Shown: in pieces, positions 1-7,088 of the stretch
How the letters are laid out: every line of letters starts with the position of its first letter
Numbering within the stretch: the stretch's first letter is position 1
Notes under the pieces: model-generated
Databases searched by the model: none
The model's input: only the letters and a program-made list of their open reading frames with translations
Told to the model about the DNA's origin: nothing
Assembly (NCBI GenBank): GCA_021799555.1
Contig: JAJZAG010000064.1
Coordinates: forward strand, 1 to 13,454
From: Deltaproteobacteria bacterium
Lineage (GTDB): Bacteria; Desulfobacterota; Binatia; Binatales; Binataceae
Length of the DNA stretch: 13,454 nucleotides
Direction: 5' to 3'
Program-made: the position numbers and the translations under genes

Positions 1-9
1 GACGGGCTC

Positions 10-561
10 CTACGAATCGAGCGTTCCTGCGCTGGCCGTTTGCGGCAGGATTCGGAAGACGGGGTATCGCGCGGCTACCCGGGCGAAGTCTTCGAGCGGC
101 GCGTTCATGTCGATATCGAAGTGCGGCCGCGCTCCGGGCGCCCGCTTGAGATACGCGCGCAAGATTGGGGCGCGCTCCGCGACCGAGACTTCTTCCGTCC
201 GGATCGTCTCGACCGATCCGTGGAGCATTAATGCCTCTCCACCCGAAGTGCGCAGATTGCGCACCCAATCGGCGTGCTCGCCGAGCATCGACACGAGGTA
301 CCGATTGCCTTCGAACTCCGCGACGACCAACGGCACGCGCAGGATTTTGCCAGTCCGGCGTCCGCGCGTCTCGAGCGTTACCATCAGCGAAGGCGCGATG
401 CCGCGCCCATGGATCCACGCCATCAATGCGTTATTGCGTCGCGCGAGGGCGTTCGGCCTGCCGCCCGGATAGTAGATCGCGCGGTACCACGCGCGGGGCA
501 TCCACAGCGGCATCGAAAGGGCACCCGCGACCATAATCAGGATGATTAGAAACACGTACAT
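10..561 (-). CDS. Membrane-anchored Ddn/DUF385 (nitroreductase-like, deazaflavin-type) protein
   Basis: This is a 183-residue protein when started at the ATG at 561; an in-frame GTG at 570 would add three residues and cannot be excluded. Residues 2-20 are a hydrophobic segment that probably anchors the protein in the membrane. The segment T-R-G-R-R-T-G-K followed by R-V-P-L (about 65-78), then E-G-N-R-Y-L-V-S (84-91) and W-V-R-N-L (99-103), is the core pattern of the split-barrel family that includes mycobacterial Ddn, the F420H2-dependent quinone/nitro reductase (PF04075). Members bind F420 or, in some lineages, other ligands, so the cofactor here is inferred. A reductase acting on quinones or lipophilic substrates at the membrane is plausible. 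The gene stands alone, with 283 bases separating it from the upstream gene on the same strand. The family call is firm, the substrate unknown. Confidence 0.8.
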   Translation of the reverse strand: MYVFLIILIMVAGALSMPLWMPRAWYRAIYYPGGRPNALARRNNALMAWIHGRGIAPSLMVTLETRGRRTGKILRVPLVVAEFEGNRYLVSMLGEHADWVRNLRTSGGEALMLHGSVETIRTEEVSVAERAPILRAYLKRAPGARPHFDIDMNAPLEDFARVAARYPVFRILPQTASAGTLDS

Positions 562-844
562 GACAGTCACCAGCCGCCGTCAAACCGTATTTCCGCTCCG
601 ATGGCGAAAAAATACGGGCGGCGCCCGAGTGGCATGCGCTGGTTCATGATGCGTCGGGACACGGACCTGCTCGCGCCAACCTGAGCATTCTCTAAGTCAA
701 ACCGATCGTAACCGCTACGGTTAACGGCGAGAAAGTGGTGTTCACACCAACCACCGGTGTCGGCCATCGCTCAGACGCCCGCGGGGCTAAACTACGATGA
801 GTATACCGACCCGCTGCATCAAATGTGTTCGCAGGTCCGCGCGG

Positions 845-1909
845 TTACGCTTTCGCTTTGAAAACCTCGGGATTCTCGGCGCCGGTTACGTGAATCTCGG
901 CCAGGCACCCTTGGCTTATCGTCCGGCTAAGCGCGTGATCTACCAGCTTAATCGTCTCCGGGACTGGTAATTCCATATCGCCCACAAACGCACTGCCTGG
1001 CGCAACCGTGCTCGTCTGAACATAGCGCGTCGGCTCGCTAGCCAGCGCTCCTTGCTGCCAACCCCTCACCCAGACGTTGCCGATCGGATGAAAACTCGAG
1101 GTTAGATTCGGTCCGCCGTTCACCATAAAGACTCGAATGGTCTCGCCCACCTTGGCTTGCATCGCCCCGAGCCGTCCGGGAGTGAGCGCGTTGACCGCGC
1201 CGTTGAACAGCACGTATGTCGGCTGCTCGCGTACCATCGCCTTGGAATCGAACTTGTGGAAGCCCTTCGCGCCAAAAGGCTCAACCGTGTATACCTCGTT
1301 CTGCCCCAGGTAAAACTCGCGATCTGCCTTGGGCAGGCCGCCGACCGGCTCGACCACGATCATGCCGTACATTCCGCTGCTGATGTGAAAATCCATATCC
1401 GGTACCGCGCAGTGGTAGATGAAGGCGCCCGGATACATCGCCTTGAAAAATTCGGTCTTGGATTGACCGGGAAGTACCGTCGTCGCGACCGCGCCACCGC
1501 CCGTCCCGTAAACCGCGTGCGTGTCGGTGCTGTGGATATAAATGTTTCCGGGCAGGTTCTTGAGAGTCAACTTGACGGTATCGCCTTCGCGCACGCGCAG
1601 CATTGGACCTGGCACCTGTCCACCGAAGGTCATGTACCGGAACGTGGCGCCCGGCTCCAATTCCGCTATCACCTCCCGCGCCTCCAACGTGATCTCGTGA
1701 TGGATAGGATGGTCGCGTTTGATGGGCGGTGGAATGTCTATGGGGTTGGCGACTACCCCGGCTAGCGGACGGTCTGGCGCAGGCGTCTTTTCCGCGGCTT
1801 GCGCCGCGTACAGGCTCAGGGGCCATCCGACCTTCATGATTCCCATCGTTGCCGCACCCGTCGCAAGCAAACGAACTAGCGCCCGACGGCCGATGTCTAT
1901 CCGTTCCAT
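845..1909 (-). CDS. Secreted copper nitrite reductase-like two-domain cupredoxin
   Basis: The product is 354 residues, the usual size for a NirK-type trimeric two-cupredoxin protein. The N-terminus has twin arginines (R8-R9) before a moderately hydrophobic stretch and A-A-Q-A-A, consistent with a Tat-like signal and periplasmic location. Copper ligands can be assigned: type 1 copper H126, C167, H175 and M180; type 2 copper H131, H166 and H274 (in S-S-F-H-P-I-G). The active-site aspartate D129 is present (S-T-D-T-H). The second catalytic residue of true nitrite reductases, the His in the T-G-D-H-A-L motif, is absent: the corresponding segment reads L-T-P-G-R-L-G-A-M, with R246 nearest. Nitrite reduction to NO is therefore uncertain; another multicopper oxidase or reductase role is possible. 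The ATG at 1909 is preceded by AGGA about 10 bases upstream. It appears monocistronic. Confidence 0.85.
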   Translation of the reverse strand: MERIDIGRRALVRLLATGAATMGIMKVGWPLSLYAAQAAEKTPAPDRPLAGVVANPIDIPPPIKRDHPIHHEITLEAREVIAELEPGATFRYMTFGGQVPGPMLRVREGDTVKLTLKNLPGNIYIHSTDTHAVYGTGGGAVATTVLPGQSKTEFFKAMYPGAFIYHCAVPDMDFHISSGMYGMIVVEPVGGLPKADREFYLGQNEVYTVEPFGAKGFHKFDSKAMVREQPTYVLFNGAVNALTPGRLGAMQAKVGETIRVFMVNGGPNLTSSFHPIGNVWVRGWQQGALASEPTRYVQTSTVAPGSAFVGDMELPVPETIKLVDHALSRTISQGCLAEIHVTGAENPEVFKAKA

Positions 1910-2548
1910 GCTGGCGAATCCTATCTGGTTCCGAACGGGTTTGGGAATTCTCCGTAAAGCTCGCTTTCGTCATCTTGGACATAAGGAAATGAGAAACCTT
2001 TCCGCGGCGCTCAACGACGCGGAGTTCAACCGTGACAATCGATCGCTGATCAATAAGATTGCGCGGTTGACGGCGCCACACCGTACGGTTCTACATTCGA
2101 CTTGAGAGCGGGTCGTCCTGCAATTCACGATGGTCGCTTTTGCGGACCGTTGGAGGTGGGGGGCTTGACTCGTGATTTGGCGGATCGTCGCCGGATCGGG
2201 AAAAGAATTTTTCAAGACTGATATTCGCGGCGGGGATGTGTAACGATCATTGTGGCGATGAGGACCGCAGGCAAAGAGCTGCGGCCGTATCTACGCGATG
2301 ACGCGCGTGGTCACCTCGCGCCGATGCGCGCCGAAATCCGGAAGGCGACGGCCATCTGCCGCCGGTGGGAAGGTTCAGGCGGCGGGGCGCGGACGGATCG
2401 AACCTGGAAAACGCACAAACGAACCCACGCTAAAACCGATGAAACCTTAGCCGCGGCGCGGGCTTTTCCCGAATTTCGTGGAGCGCGAAAATCCCATTTC
2501 GTGCCGAATTTGGCGCCTTTCAGACGCTTGCCGGCGCATTTCGGGCGC
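1910..2548. other. Gene-free stretch upstream of the NirK-like gene
   Basis: About 640 bases lie between the NirK-like start (1909) and the dehydrogenase stop (2549), and I find no supportable gene here. Open frames in the stretch are not recognisable and lack good ribosome binding sites. The part near 1909 must hold the promoter of the NirK-like gene, but no convincing -35/-10 pair is visible. A sequence at 2042-2056 (TCGAT, 5 bases, ATCAA) resembles an FNR-type site but has the wrong spacing and one mismatch. A small hairpin at 2132-2148 with a TTTT loop has no T-tract. The stretch may hold a decayed gene or a regulatory leader. Confidence 0.5.
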
Positions 2549-3604
2549 CTAAAGGTTCGCGATCACGGCACGGGCGAACTCTGTTGTCTTTGCGACTCCG
2601 CCTTGGTCAGGTGTGAGCACCTTGCCTTCCGCGTAGACCTTGCGTACGGCGGCGTCGAGGCGATGGCCCGCGTCGTCGAAGCCGAGATACTCGAGCATCA
2701 GCGCCGCCGACATCATCGTGGCGCTCGGGTTGATTATCCCGCGTCCTTGAATGTCGGGCGCGGTGCCATGCACCGACTCGAAGTAGGCGTAGCCGTCGCC
2801 GTAGCATCCGCTGGGCGCAAGTCCGAGGCCGCCGATAATGCCGGCGGCGGCGTCGGACAGAATATCGCCGTAAAGATTCGGCATCACGACCACATCGAGC
2901 TCGTGCGGCGAGGCGACGATCCGCCGTGCGAAGTCGTCAACGATGAACTGCTCGTAAGTGATCTCGGGATAGGCGGCCGCGGTCTCCTCGACGATCCGGC
3001 GGAACAGGCCGTCGGAGTCGCGCAGCATGTTGTACTTGGAAGCGCAGGTCAGCTTGCCCTTGCCGCCGGCGCGCTTGCGCTTGAGCGCGAGCTCGCAGGC
3101 GAAGTGCGCGACGCGGCGCGTGTTGTGTTCGGTGATGATCTTGATCGCGTAGACTCCGGATTCACTCGTGTCGAGCGGCGCGCGCAGAATCCTGCTGTAC
3201 GGGTTGAGCGGCGCAAGGCCGGAAATTGGCCCTTCGAGTCCGAGGTACAGGTCTTCGAGGTTCTCGCGCACGATCACGAAATCGATTCCCTCGGGCCGCG
3301 CCATCGGACTGCGAAACCCTTTCGACCATCGCGCGGGGCGCACGTTGGCGAAGGTCTGTTTGCCCCAGCGCAGATAGGTGATCGAAGTCGTCTTGCCGGA
3401 AGTCGAGCCGAACAGCGTCGTGTCGGACGCGTCGATCGCGGCGCGCGCGGCGGCGTCGGTTTCGCCGCGGATCCATTTCTCGCCGGGCGGAAATTCGAGG
3501 TACTCGATCGGCAACTCAAGCGCGCGCAACGCTTCCATCGTTGCCGCCATCGCCTCGGGCGCGGCATCGTCGCCGGGCAGCACTACGACTTTCTTGTTTT
3601 CCAC
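2549..3604 (-). CDS. Isocitrate/isopropylmalate dehydrogenase-family beta-decarboxylating dehydrogenase
   Basis: The product is 351 residues, the standard length for NAD-type members. It starts at GTG 3604, chosen because AGGAG lies six bases upstream. Visible family residues include V-R-E-N-L-E-D-L-Y (112-120), Y152 and K190 as the catalytic Tyr/Lys pair, D224, and the signature N-L-Y-G-D-I-L-S-D (243-251) with metal-binding D247 and D251, followed by a Gly-rich segment and the cofactor loop H-G-T-A-P-D (279-284). These enzymes oxidise and decarboxylate (2R,3S)-2-hydroxy-3-carboxy acids with NAD(P)+ and Mg2+. The substrate loop (66-80, G-S-T-S-G-K-T-T-S-I-T-Y-L-R-W) does not match the usual loop of isocitrate, isopropylmalate or homoisocitrate enzymes, so the substrate is open; tartrate/malate-type activity is an alternative. 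It is the last gene of a three-gene minus-strand cluster, 27 bases after the hydrolase. Confidence 0.85.
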   Translation of the reverse strand: MENKKVVVLPGDDAAPEAMAATMEALRALELPIEYLEFPPGEKWIRGETDAAARAAIDASDTTLFGSTSGKTTSITYLRWGKQTFANVRPARWSKGFRSPMARPEGIDFVIVRENLEDLYLGLEGPISGLAPLNPYSRILRAPLDTSESGVYAIKIITEHNTRRVAHFACELALKRKRAGGKGKLTCASKYNMLRDSDGLFRRIVEETAAAYPEITYEQFIVDDFARRIVASPHELDVVVMPNLYGDILSDAAAGIIGGLGLAPSGCYGDGYAYFESVHGTAPDIQGRGIINPSATMMSAALMLEYLGFDDAGHRLDAAVRKVYAEGKVLTPDQGGVAKTTEFARAVIANL

Positions 3605-3631
3605 CGTGGTCTCCTGGCGCGGATCGCGCTC

Positions 3632-4672
3632 TTAGTCCGCAAGCGCTTCGCTCAGCGCCATCAGGCATACACCGGTCCCGAACGACGCGGTGCCGAGTTC
3701 GACCGAGTTGTAGAAATTGAAATCGCCGGGCGGAGTCTGCTGCGAGACGCCGGTGAACTCGCCCGCGGGATCGATCTTGGCGCGGATCGCGTCGAGCGCG
3801 CGCGTGTATGCGTTTCGCGCGGCGTCCGGATCGAGTCCGTGGGCGCGGGTGCGGACCGCGCGGCCGAGTGCGAGCGCGAATCCCGCGGTCGCCGACGACT
3901 CGAGGTACGAATCGCTCCGGTCGATCACGGTGTGCCACAGGCCCGAGGCGTCCTGGAACCGCGCGACCGCGTTCAACTGCCGTGCGAGCGCGGCGCGCAG
4001 CGGAGTGGCGAGCTCGCGCAGCGCGGCGTTGTCTTTGGCGCCGCTCGCATCGAGATCCTCGAGGACCTGGGTTGCCGCGATCGAGTACCAACTGTTGCCG
4101 CGCGCCCACCGGCATGGCGAGTGGCCGCCAGTCGCGCCGTAGGCGACGTGCCAGAAGAGTCCCGTCGAGTCGTCGAGGAGGCATCGTTGATGCGCCAGCA
4201 TCTGGCGGATCGCCCATTCGAGCGCCGTGGCGTCATCCGTGATCCGGCCCAGCCGGGCAGCCGCGGGTGCGGTGAAGTAGGCGACGTCGATCCACACGTC
4301 GAGCGCGGGTGGATGCGGCGAAATCGCGCCGCTGGGAGTCGCGGCGGCCGACGTGCGGAACTCGCGCACGATCGTGCGGGCGTATTCGAGATGGCGCGAG
4401 TCGCCGCTTGCGAGGTACAAGTCGAGCGCGGTCAGCGCTTCCGCCGCCCAGAACCAGAACCATCCTTGCAGCCGCGGTCCGGTCGCCAGCCGCGGCGCGA
4501 ACCAGGCCGCGGCGGACTCGAGCGCGGCGCGCGATCCTGTCGCGCGCGCCGCGTAAGTCAGTCCGTCGCACAGGATCGCGTCGCCCCAGTGGGGAGCCTT
4601 GGTGGCGAGCTCGGCGCCCGCGCGATCGGCGAGCCGGACGAGCGCCGAGCGTATCTGTGGATTATCAGGCAC
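3632..4672 (-). CDS. GH88/GH105-like unsaturated uronyl hydrolase (six-hairpin fold)
   Basis: The product is 346 residues, matching GH88/GH105 glycoside hydrolases, which hydrolyse the unsaturated uronic acid left at chain ends by polysaccharide lyases. Supporting motifs in order are D-V-W-I-D-V-A-Y-F (125-133; D129 at the expected catalytic Asp position), G-L-F-W-H-V (171-176), W-A-R-G-N-S-W (189-195, the family hallmark), Q-D-A-S-G-L-W-H (240-247) and Y-L-E-S-S-A-T-A (256-263). There is no signal peptide, so it probably acts in the cytoplasm on imported oligosaccharides. The only reasonable start is GTG at 4672, since an in-frame stop at 4700-4702 limits the frame. It lies 27 bases after the flavin reductase-like gene and 27 bases before the dehydrogenase gene, consistent with one transcript. 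No lyase or sugar transporter is visible nearby, so the pathway is uncertain. Confidence 0.8.
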   Translation of the reverse strand: MPDNPQIRSALVRLADRAGAELATKAPHWGDAILCDGLTYAARATGSRAALESAAAWFAPRLATGPRLQGWFWFWAAEALTALDLYLASGDSRHLEYARTIVREFRTSAAATPSGAISPHPPALDVWIDVAYFTAPAAARLGRITDDATALEWAIRQMLAHQRCLLDDSTGLFWHVAYGATGGHSPCRWARGNSWYSIAATQVLEDLDASGAKDNAALRELATPLRAALARQLNAVARFQDASGLWHTVIDRSDSYLESSATAGFALALGRAVRTRAHGLDPDAARNAYTRALDAIRAKIDPAGEFTGVSQQTPPGDFNFYNSVELGTASFGTGVCLMALSEALAD

Positions 4673-4699
4673 GTGACTTACCGCTTGCGGAGTGTCCGC

Positions 4700-5176
4700 T
4701 CAACCGCCGTAGTTCCATCCGGTTTCTTTCATCGTCAGGACTTCTCCGTCGCGCTTGACGACAGCCTCGGTCACCTTCCCAACCACGACACTGTGATCTC
4801 CAAGCTCGTAGAAGCCGACTACGTCGCATTCGACCGAAGCGGGAGCGTCGCTGACGATCGGTGCTCCATTCTTGCCGGTCTCGTAAGCGAAGTCCCCAAA
4901 CTTGCCGTCCTTGGGCTCGACGTGGCGGAAGAAGGCGCCGGCGATTGCTTTCTGCCCGGTCCCGAGGATCGAGAGCGCGAACTTTTTCGAGTCTTTGACC
5001 ATCGCGTGCGAGCCCGAATCCTTCTTGACTCCCACCACGACGAGCGGCGGGTTGAAGCTCGCCTGAGTGATCCAATTAACGGTTGCAACGGTGCTCTTTC
5101 CACCGTGTGCGGCGCCCAACACGAACAGTCCGTAAGGGATCATCAGCAGCGCCTGTTTTTTCGCTTTCTCATCCAT
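4700..5176 (-). CDS. Flavin reductase-like FMN-binding protein
   Basis: The 158-residue product has the split-barrel pattern of the flavin reductase domain (PF01613): an N-terminal P-Y-G-L-F-V-L-G segment, then T-V-A-T-V-N-W-I-T-Q-A-S-F-N-P-P-L-V-V-V (FMN phosphate region and the conserved P-P), then K-F-A-L-S-I-L (65-71) and a C-terminal G-D-H-S-V-V-V-G-K-V barrel strand. Members reduce or carry FMN/FAD, either supplying reduced flavin to a partner oxygenase or acting as flavoredoxin-like electron carriers. No partner oxygenase is present in the window. The ATG at 5176 has GGAG ten bases upstream. It is the first gene of the minus-strand cluster with the GH88/105-like and dehydrogenase genes, and is divergent from the DUF971 gene. 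Confidence 0.82.
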   Translation of the reverse strand: MDEKAKKQALLMIPYGLFVLGAAHGGKSTVATVNWITQASFNPPLVVVGVKKDSGSHAMVKDSKKFALSILGTGQKAIAGAFFRHVEPKDGKFGDFAYETGKNGAPIVSDAPASVECDVVGFYELGDHSVVVGKVTEAVVKRDGEVLTMKETGWNYGG

Positions 5177-5221
5177 GCTTCTAAGTCTCCAGAGTTAAGT
5201 TATTGCGCTTCAGGATACGTC

Positions 5222-5271
5222 GCCCGCGCGCGCGGGCATCTTCCAATAGCGGCGCGCACGGATGATATAAT
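5222..5271 (+). promoter_or_regulatory. Divergent intergenic region with palindromes and a TATAAT box
   Basis: Between the divergent flavin reductase and DUF971 starts lies a perfect 16-base palindrome (GCCCGCGCGCGCGGGC, 5222-5237). A second palindrome, CGGAT-6-ATCCG (5260-5275), encloses a perfect TATAAT at 5266-5271. The TATAAT is 20 bases before the DUF971 ATG, so it would give a very short leader. A -35 element is not clear; TTCCAA at 5241-5246 is a poor match with 19-base spacing. A repressor site overlapping the -10 is plausible but not shown. Confidence 0.4.
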
Positions 5272-5290
5272 CCGTATCGAGATAATACCT

Positions 5291-5626
5291 ATGGCTCTTA
5301 TCAAGCCAAAGAACCCAAAAATCAAGGGATTGAACGAAGTCGGCCGCTACGCGATCGGCGTGCAATGGACCGACGGCCACGACAGCATCTACCCGCTCGA
5401 TAACCTGCGCCGCCGGTGTCCGTGCGATGCGTGTATGGGCGCGGTCGAGGGCGAGATTCCCGCGGCGAGCAGACGGCTCGAGCGCCTCTCGCGGCTCGGC
5501 GACAACGCGATGTTTCTCGGATGGATCGACGGGCACGAGACGATCTACACGACGCGGCAGCTTCGGGACATCTGCCGATGCGCCTACTGTGTCGCGGAGC
5601 CGGAGCGTCCGATTACCGGCGGATGA
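5291..5626 (+). CDS. DUF971 / GBBH-like N-terminal domain protein
   Basis: The product is 111 residues starting at ATG 5291, with GAGA about eight bases upstream. The same frame is open far upstream, but that region is antisense to three real genes, so the short start is preferred. It contains two similar halves: V-G-R-Y-A-I-G-V-Q-W-T-D-G-H-D-S-I-Y-P followed by L-R-R-R-C-P-C-D-A-C, and W-I-D-G-H-E-T-I-Y followed by L-R-D-I-C-R-C-A-Y-C. This D-G-H-x-x-I-Y / L-R-x-x-C-x-C-x-x-C pattern is the signature of DUF971 (PF06155), the domain also found at the N-terminus of gamma-butyrobetaine hydroxylase, where cysteines and a His bind zinc. Stand-alone DUF971 proteins often occur near iron-sulfur assembly or Mrp-type genes; none is visible here. 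Cytoplasmic; precise role unknown. Confidence 0.85.
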   Translation: MALIKPKNPKIKGLNEVGRYAIGVQWTDGHDSIYPLDNLRRRCPCDACMGAVEGEIPAASRRLERLSRLGDNAMFLGWIDGHETIYTTRQLRDICRCAYCVAEPERPITGG

Positions 5627-5697
5627 CGATTGGCCGCGCGGGACGCGCGTGCGCGCAAATCGCGCGCCATAGGATCGCGTCCGCAAGGAGTAGTGCG

Positions 5698-6219
5698 ATG
5701 CGGACCTGCACAGCGATTGTACTTGGAGTGAGTCTGCCGCTGATCGCCGCGGTATCGCGCGCCAACGCGCTCGGCGGTTTCAGTCTGAGCGGAGCGAGCG
5801 GAATTCAGGCCAGCCCCGGTTCCAATCTCGCTCTGCCGGTGATGACCCTACCGATACCGACGCCGATGCATTCGGGGCAGCGGTTTCACCAGCTCAGCGT
5901 CGTTGGCGACGTGGGGTTGAAGGAATCCGATTTGCCTCCGCATGCGACGATCGTGCGATTACACGTAGATGGGCACGACGTCTATATGCGGCTCGACACC
6001 GAACTTGGCGGACCGGACCTTCAGTTTGACCCCAACGCGGCGTATGCGCGCGAACTGTACCGCGCGATTATGGTCAAACGTATCGAAGTGGTCGGTCAGC
6101 AAGAGCTTCGCGATCGAATCCTCGCGTCGGCCAGCAAGAAGGATCCCGTCAAGATCACCGGCTACGTTTTCGATCGCGCCAATCCCTACTTCGTCGTCAA
6201 GTCGGTGTCGATCAAATAA
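5698..6219 (+). CDS. Secreted protein of unknown function
   Basis: The product is 173 residues with a clear Sec signal peptide: an M-R start, a hydrophobic core at about residues 5-19, and a likely cleavage after A-N-A (residue 24). The ATG at 5698 is preceded by AAGGAG with a seven-base spacer, the best ribosome binding site in this half of the window. The mature part is mixed alpha/beta in appearance, with a low-complexity Ser/Gly/Pro stretch (25-60) and a basic, beta-rich C-terminus ending S-V-S-I-K. There are no cysteines after the signal peptide and no lipobox. I do not recognise the family. It lies 71 bases after the DUF971 gene and may share its transcript. Confidence 0.75.
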   Translation: MRTCTAIVLGVSLPLIAAVSRANALGGFSLSGASGIQASPGSNLALPVMTLPIPTPMHSGQRFHQLSVVGDVGLKESDLPPHATIVRLHVDGHDVYMRLDTELGGPDLQFDPNAAYARELYRAIMVKRIEVVGQQELRDRILASASKKDPVKITGYVFDRANPYFVVKSVSIK

Positions 6220-6237
6220 GCCGGACGCGCAGGTCGA

Positions 6238-6864
6238 TCAGTGCCGGTTGCCGCCGCCGCGCCCGGTCGATCCGGAATCGAGTGCGCGCAAGTTGTCGCG
6301 CGCGACCTGAAAATTCGGATTCAGATCGATCGCCTTCTGAAACGCCGCGGCTGCCTCCGTCGGGCGCTTAAGATCGTCGAGCGCCATCCCCTTCGCGTTG
6401 TAAAGGCGCGCGTCGCGCGGATTCTTGGTGATGCCGGCATTGGCCGCCTTCAGCGCCTGTTCAGACTGGCCGACGCGCATGTAAATATCGGCGAGCTCGA
6501 GATAATTCGCGGGCGACGGATTGATCTTTACCGCCTGCATATACATCTTGGTCGCGTTCGGCCCGTCGTGCAGCAGGCCGTAGCAGAATCCGAGATCGAC
6601 GAAGGCGGAATCGTTTTTCGGATCGATTTTAATCGCCCGGTGCAGGTCTTTTATCGCCCGATGGATTTTCGCGGTGTCGACGGGATTGGATTTTCCCGCC
6701 TCCCGAATGGTCGTCTCCGCCTGTGCGACGATCTGATCCGACTGAGCGCGCGCGTCTGCCGCACGAGCGCGACCAGTCGCCGCAATCGCGATCGCCGCCG
6801 CGGCGACCGCGAGCATCGCGAGCGCGGCGATTGAAGGCGGTCGTGCAGCCGCTATGGTTGGCAT
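6238..6864 (-). CDS. Membrane-anchored TPR protein
   Basis: Started at ATG 6864 the product is 208 residues. Residues 11-36 form an Ala-rich hydrophobic segment that is either a signal peptide or a single membrane anchor. From about residue 65 to 195 there are four tetratricopeptide-type helical pairs, recognisable by A-I-K-I-D-P-K-N, A-V-K-I-N-P-S, A-G-I-T-K-N-P-R-D-A-R and A-I-D-L-N-P-N-F spaced about 34 residues apart. TPR arrays act as protein-interaction scaffolds; no catalytic domain is present and the partner is unknown. The frame is open upstream to 7038, but that extension looks like a relic of a transporter gene, so the internal ATG is preferred. It is convergent with the secreted-protein gene (18-base gap). 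Confidence 0.72.
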   Translation of the reverse strand: MPTIAAARPPSIAALAMLAVAAAAIAIAATGRARAADARAQSDQIVAQAETTIREAGKSNPVDTAKIHRAIKDLHRAIKIDPKNDSAFVDLGFCYGLLHDGPNATKMYMQAVKINPSPANYLELADIYMRVGQSEQALKAANAGITKNPRDARLYNAKGMALDDLKRPTEAAAAFQKAIDLNPNFQVARDNLRALDSGSTGRGGGNRH

Positions 6865-6882
6865 CGATCCGAATTTGCCGGA

Positions 6883-6972
6883 TACCTCTCGCCATCGGTA
6901 AATGATGTTCACGCCGTTATTTACTCCCGTGCCAATAATAATCGGAATCGCGAACCGATTAGCAAGATCAAG
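6883..6972 (-). pseudogene. Possible relic of an MMPL/RND-family transporter
   Basis: The translated stretch contains L-A-N-x-x-A-I-P-I-I-I-G-T-G-V-N-N-G-V-N-I-I-Y-R-W-R-E. This strongly resembles the conserved membrane segment of MMPL/HpnN-type RND permeases (A-N-x-x-x-x-P-x-x-x-G-x-G-V-x-x-G-x-x-x-x-x-R-x-R-E). Only about 30 codons remain: the preceding hydrophobic helix is missing in all frames, and the segment runs in frame into the TPR gene leader. I read it as the remnant of a deleted permease gene. It could instead be an N-terminal extension of the TPR protein, and a chance match is not excluded. Confidence 0.45.
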
Positions 6973-7088
6973 CTGTCGCCCCGTGCGTCGCTCCTGTTCG
7001 AGCGCGTCCGCGCGGCGCAGTGCCCTATCGGGTTGCATTACGAAACCCCCGTTGTTTCAGGCGAAGCGCTGCGGTTAGTATTGGCTCG

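Noticed and set aside
709..723. Small perfect inverted repeat TAACCG-CTA-CGGTTA
   Set aside because: Six-base arms with no T-tract and no associated promoter; too short to support a function.
567..767. 66-codon minus-strand open frame ending at the DUF385 start
   Set aside because: No convincing ribosome binding site, no recognisable product and atypical codon use; probably chance.
2042..2056. FNR/NNR-like box upstream of the NirK-like gene
   Set aside because: The spacer is five instead of four and one half-site has a mismatch; it also lies 130 bases from the gene start. Insufficient.
2132..2148. Hairpin GGTCGC-TTTT-GC-G-GACC
   Set aside because: Six pairs with a bulge and no downstream T run; not a terminator of any adjacent gene.
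2252..5290. Very long open frame on the plus strand running in frame into the DUF971 gene
   Set aside because: It is antisense to three well-supported minus-strand genes; its translation is Arg/Ala-rich without any domain. GC-rich codon bias keeps this frame open, and only the last 111 codons are a gene.
7020..7088. Upstream GTG start for moaA
   Set aside because: The extra 23 residues are Arg-rich and unlike MoaA N-termini; GTG 7089 gives the usual start just before the radical-SAM domain.
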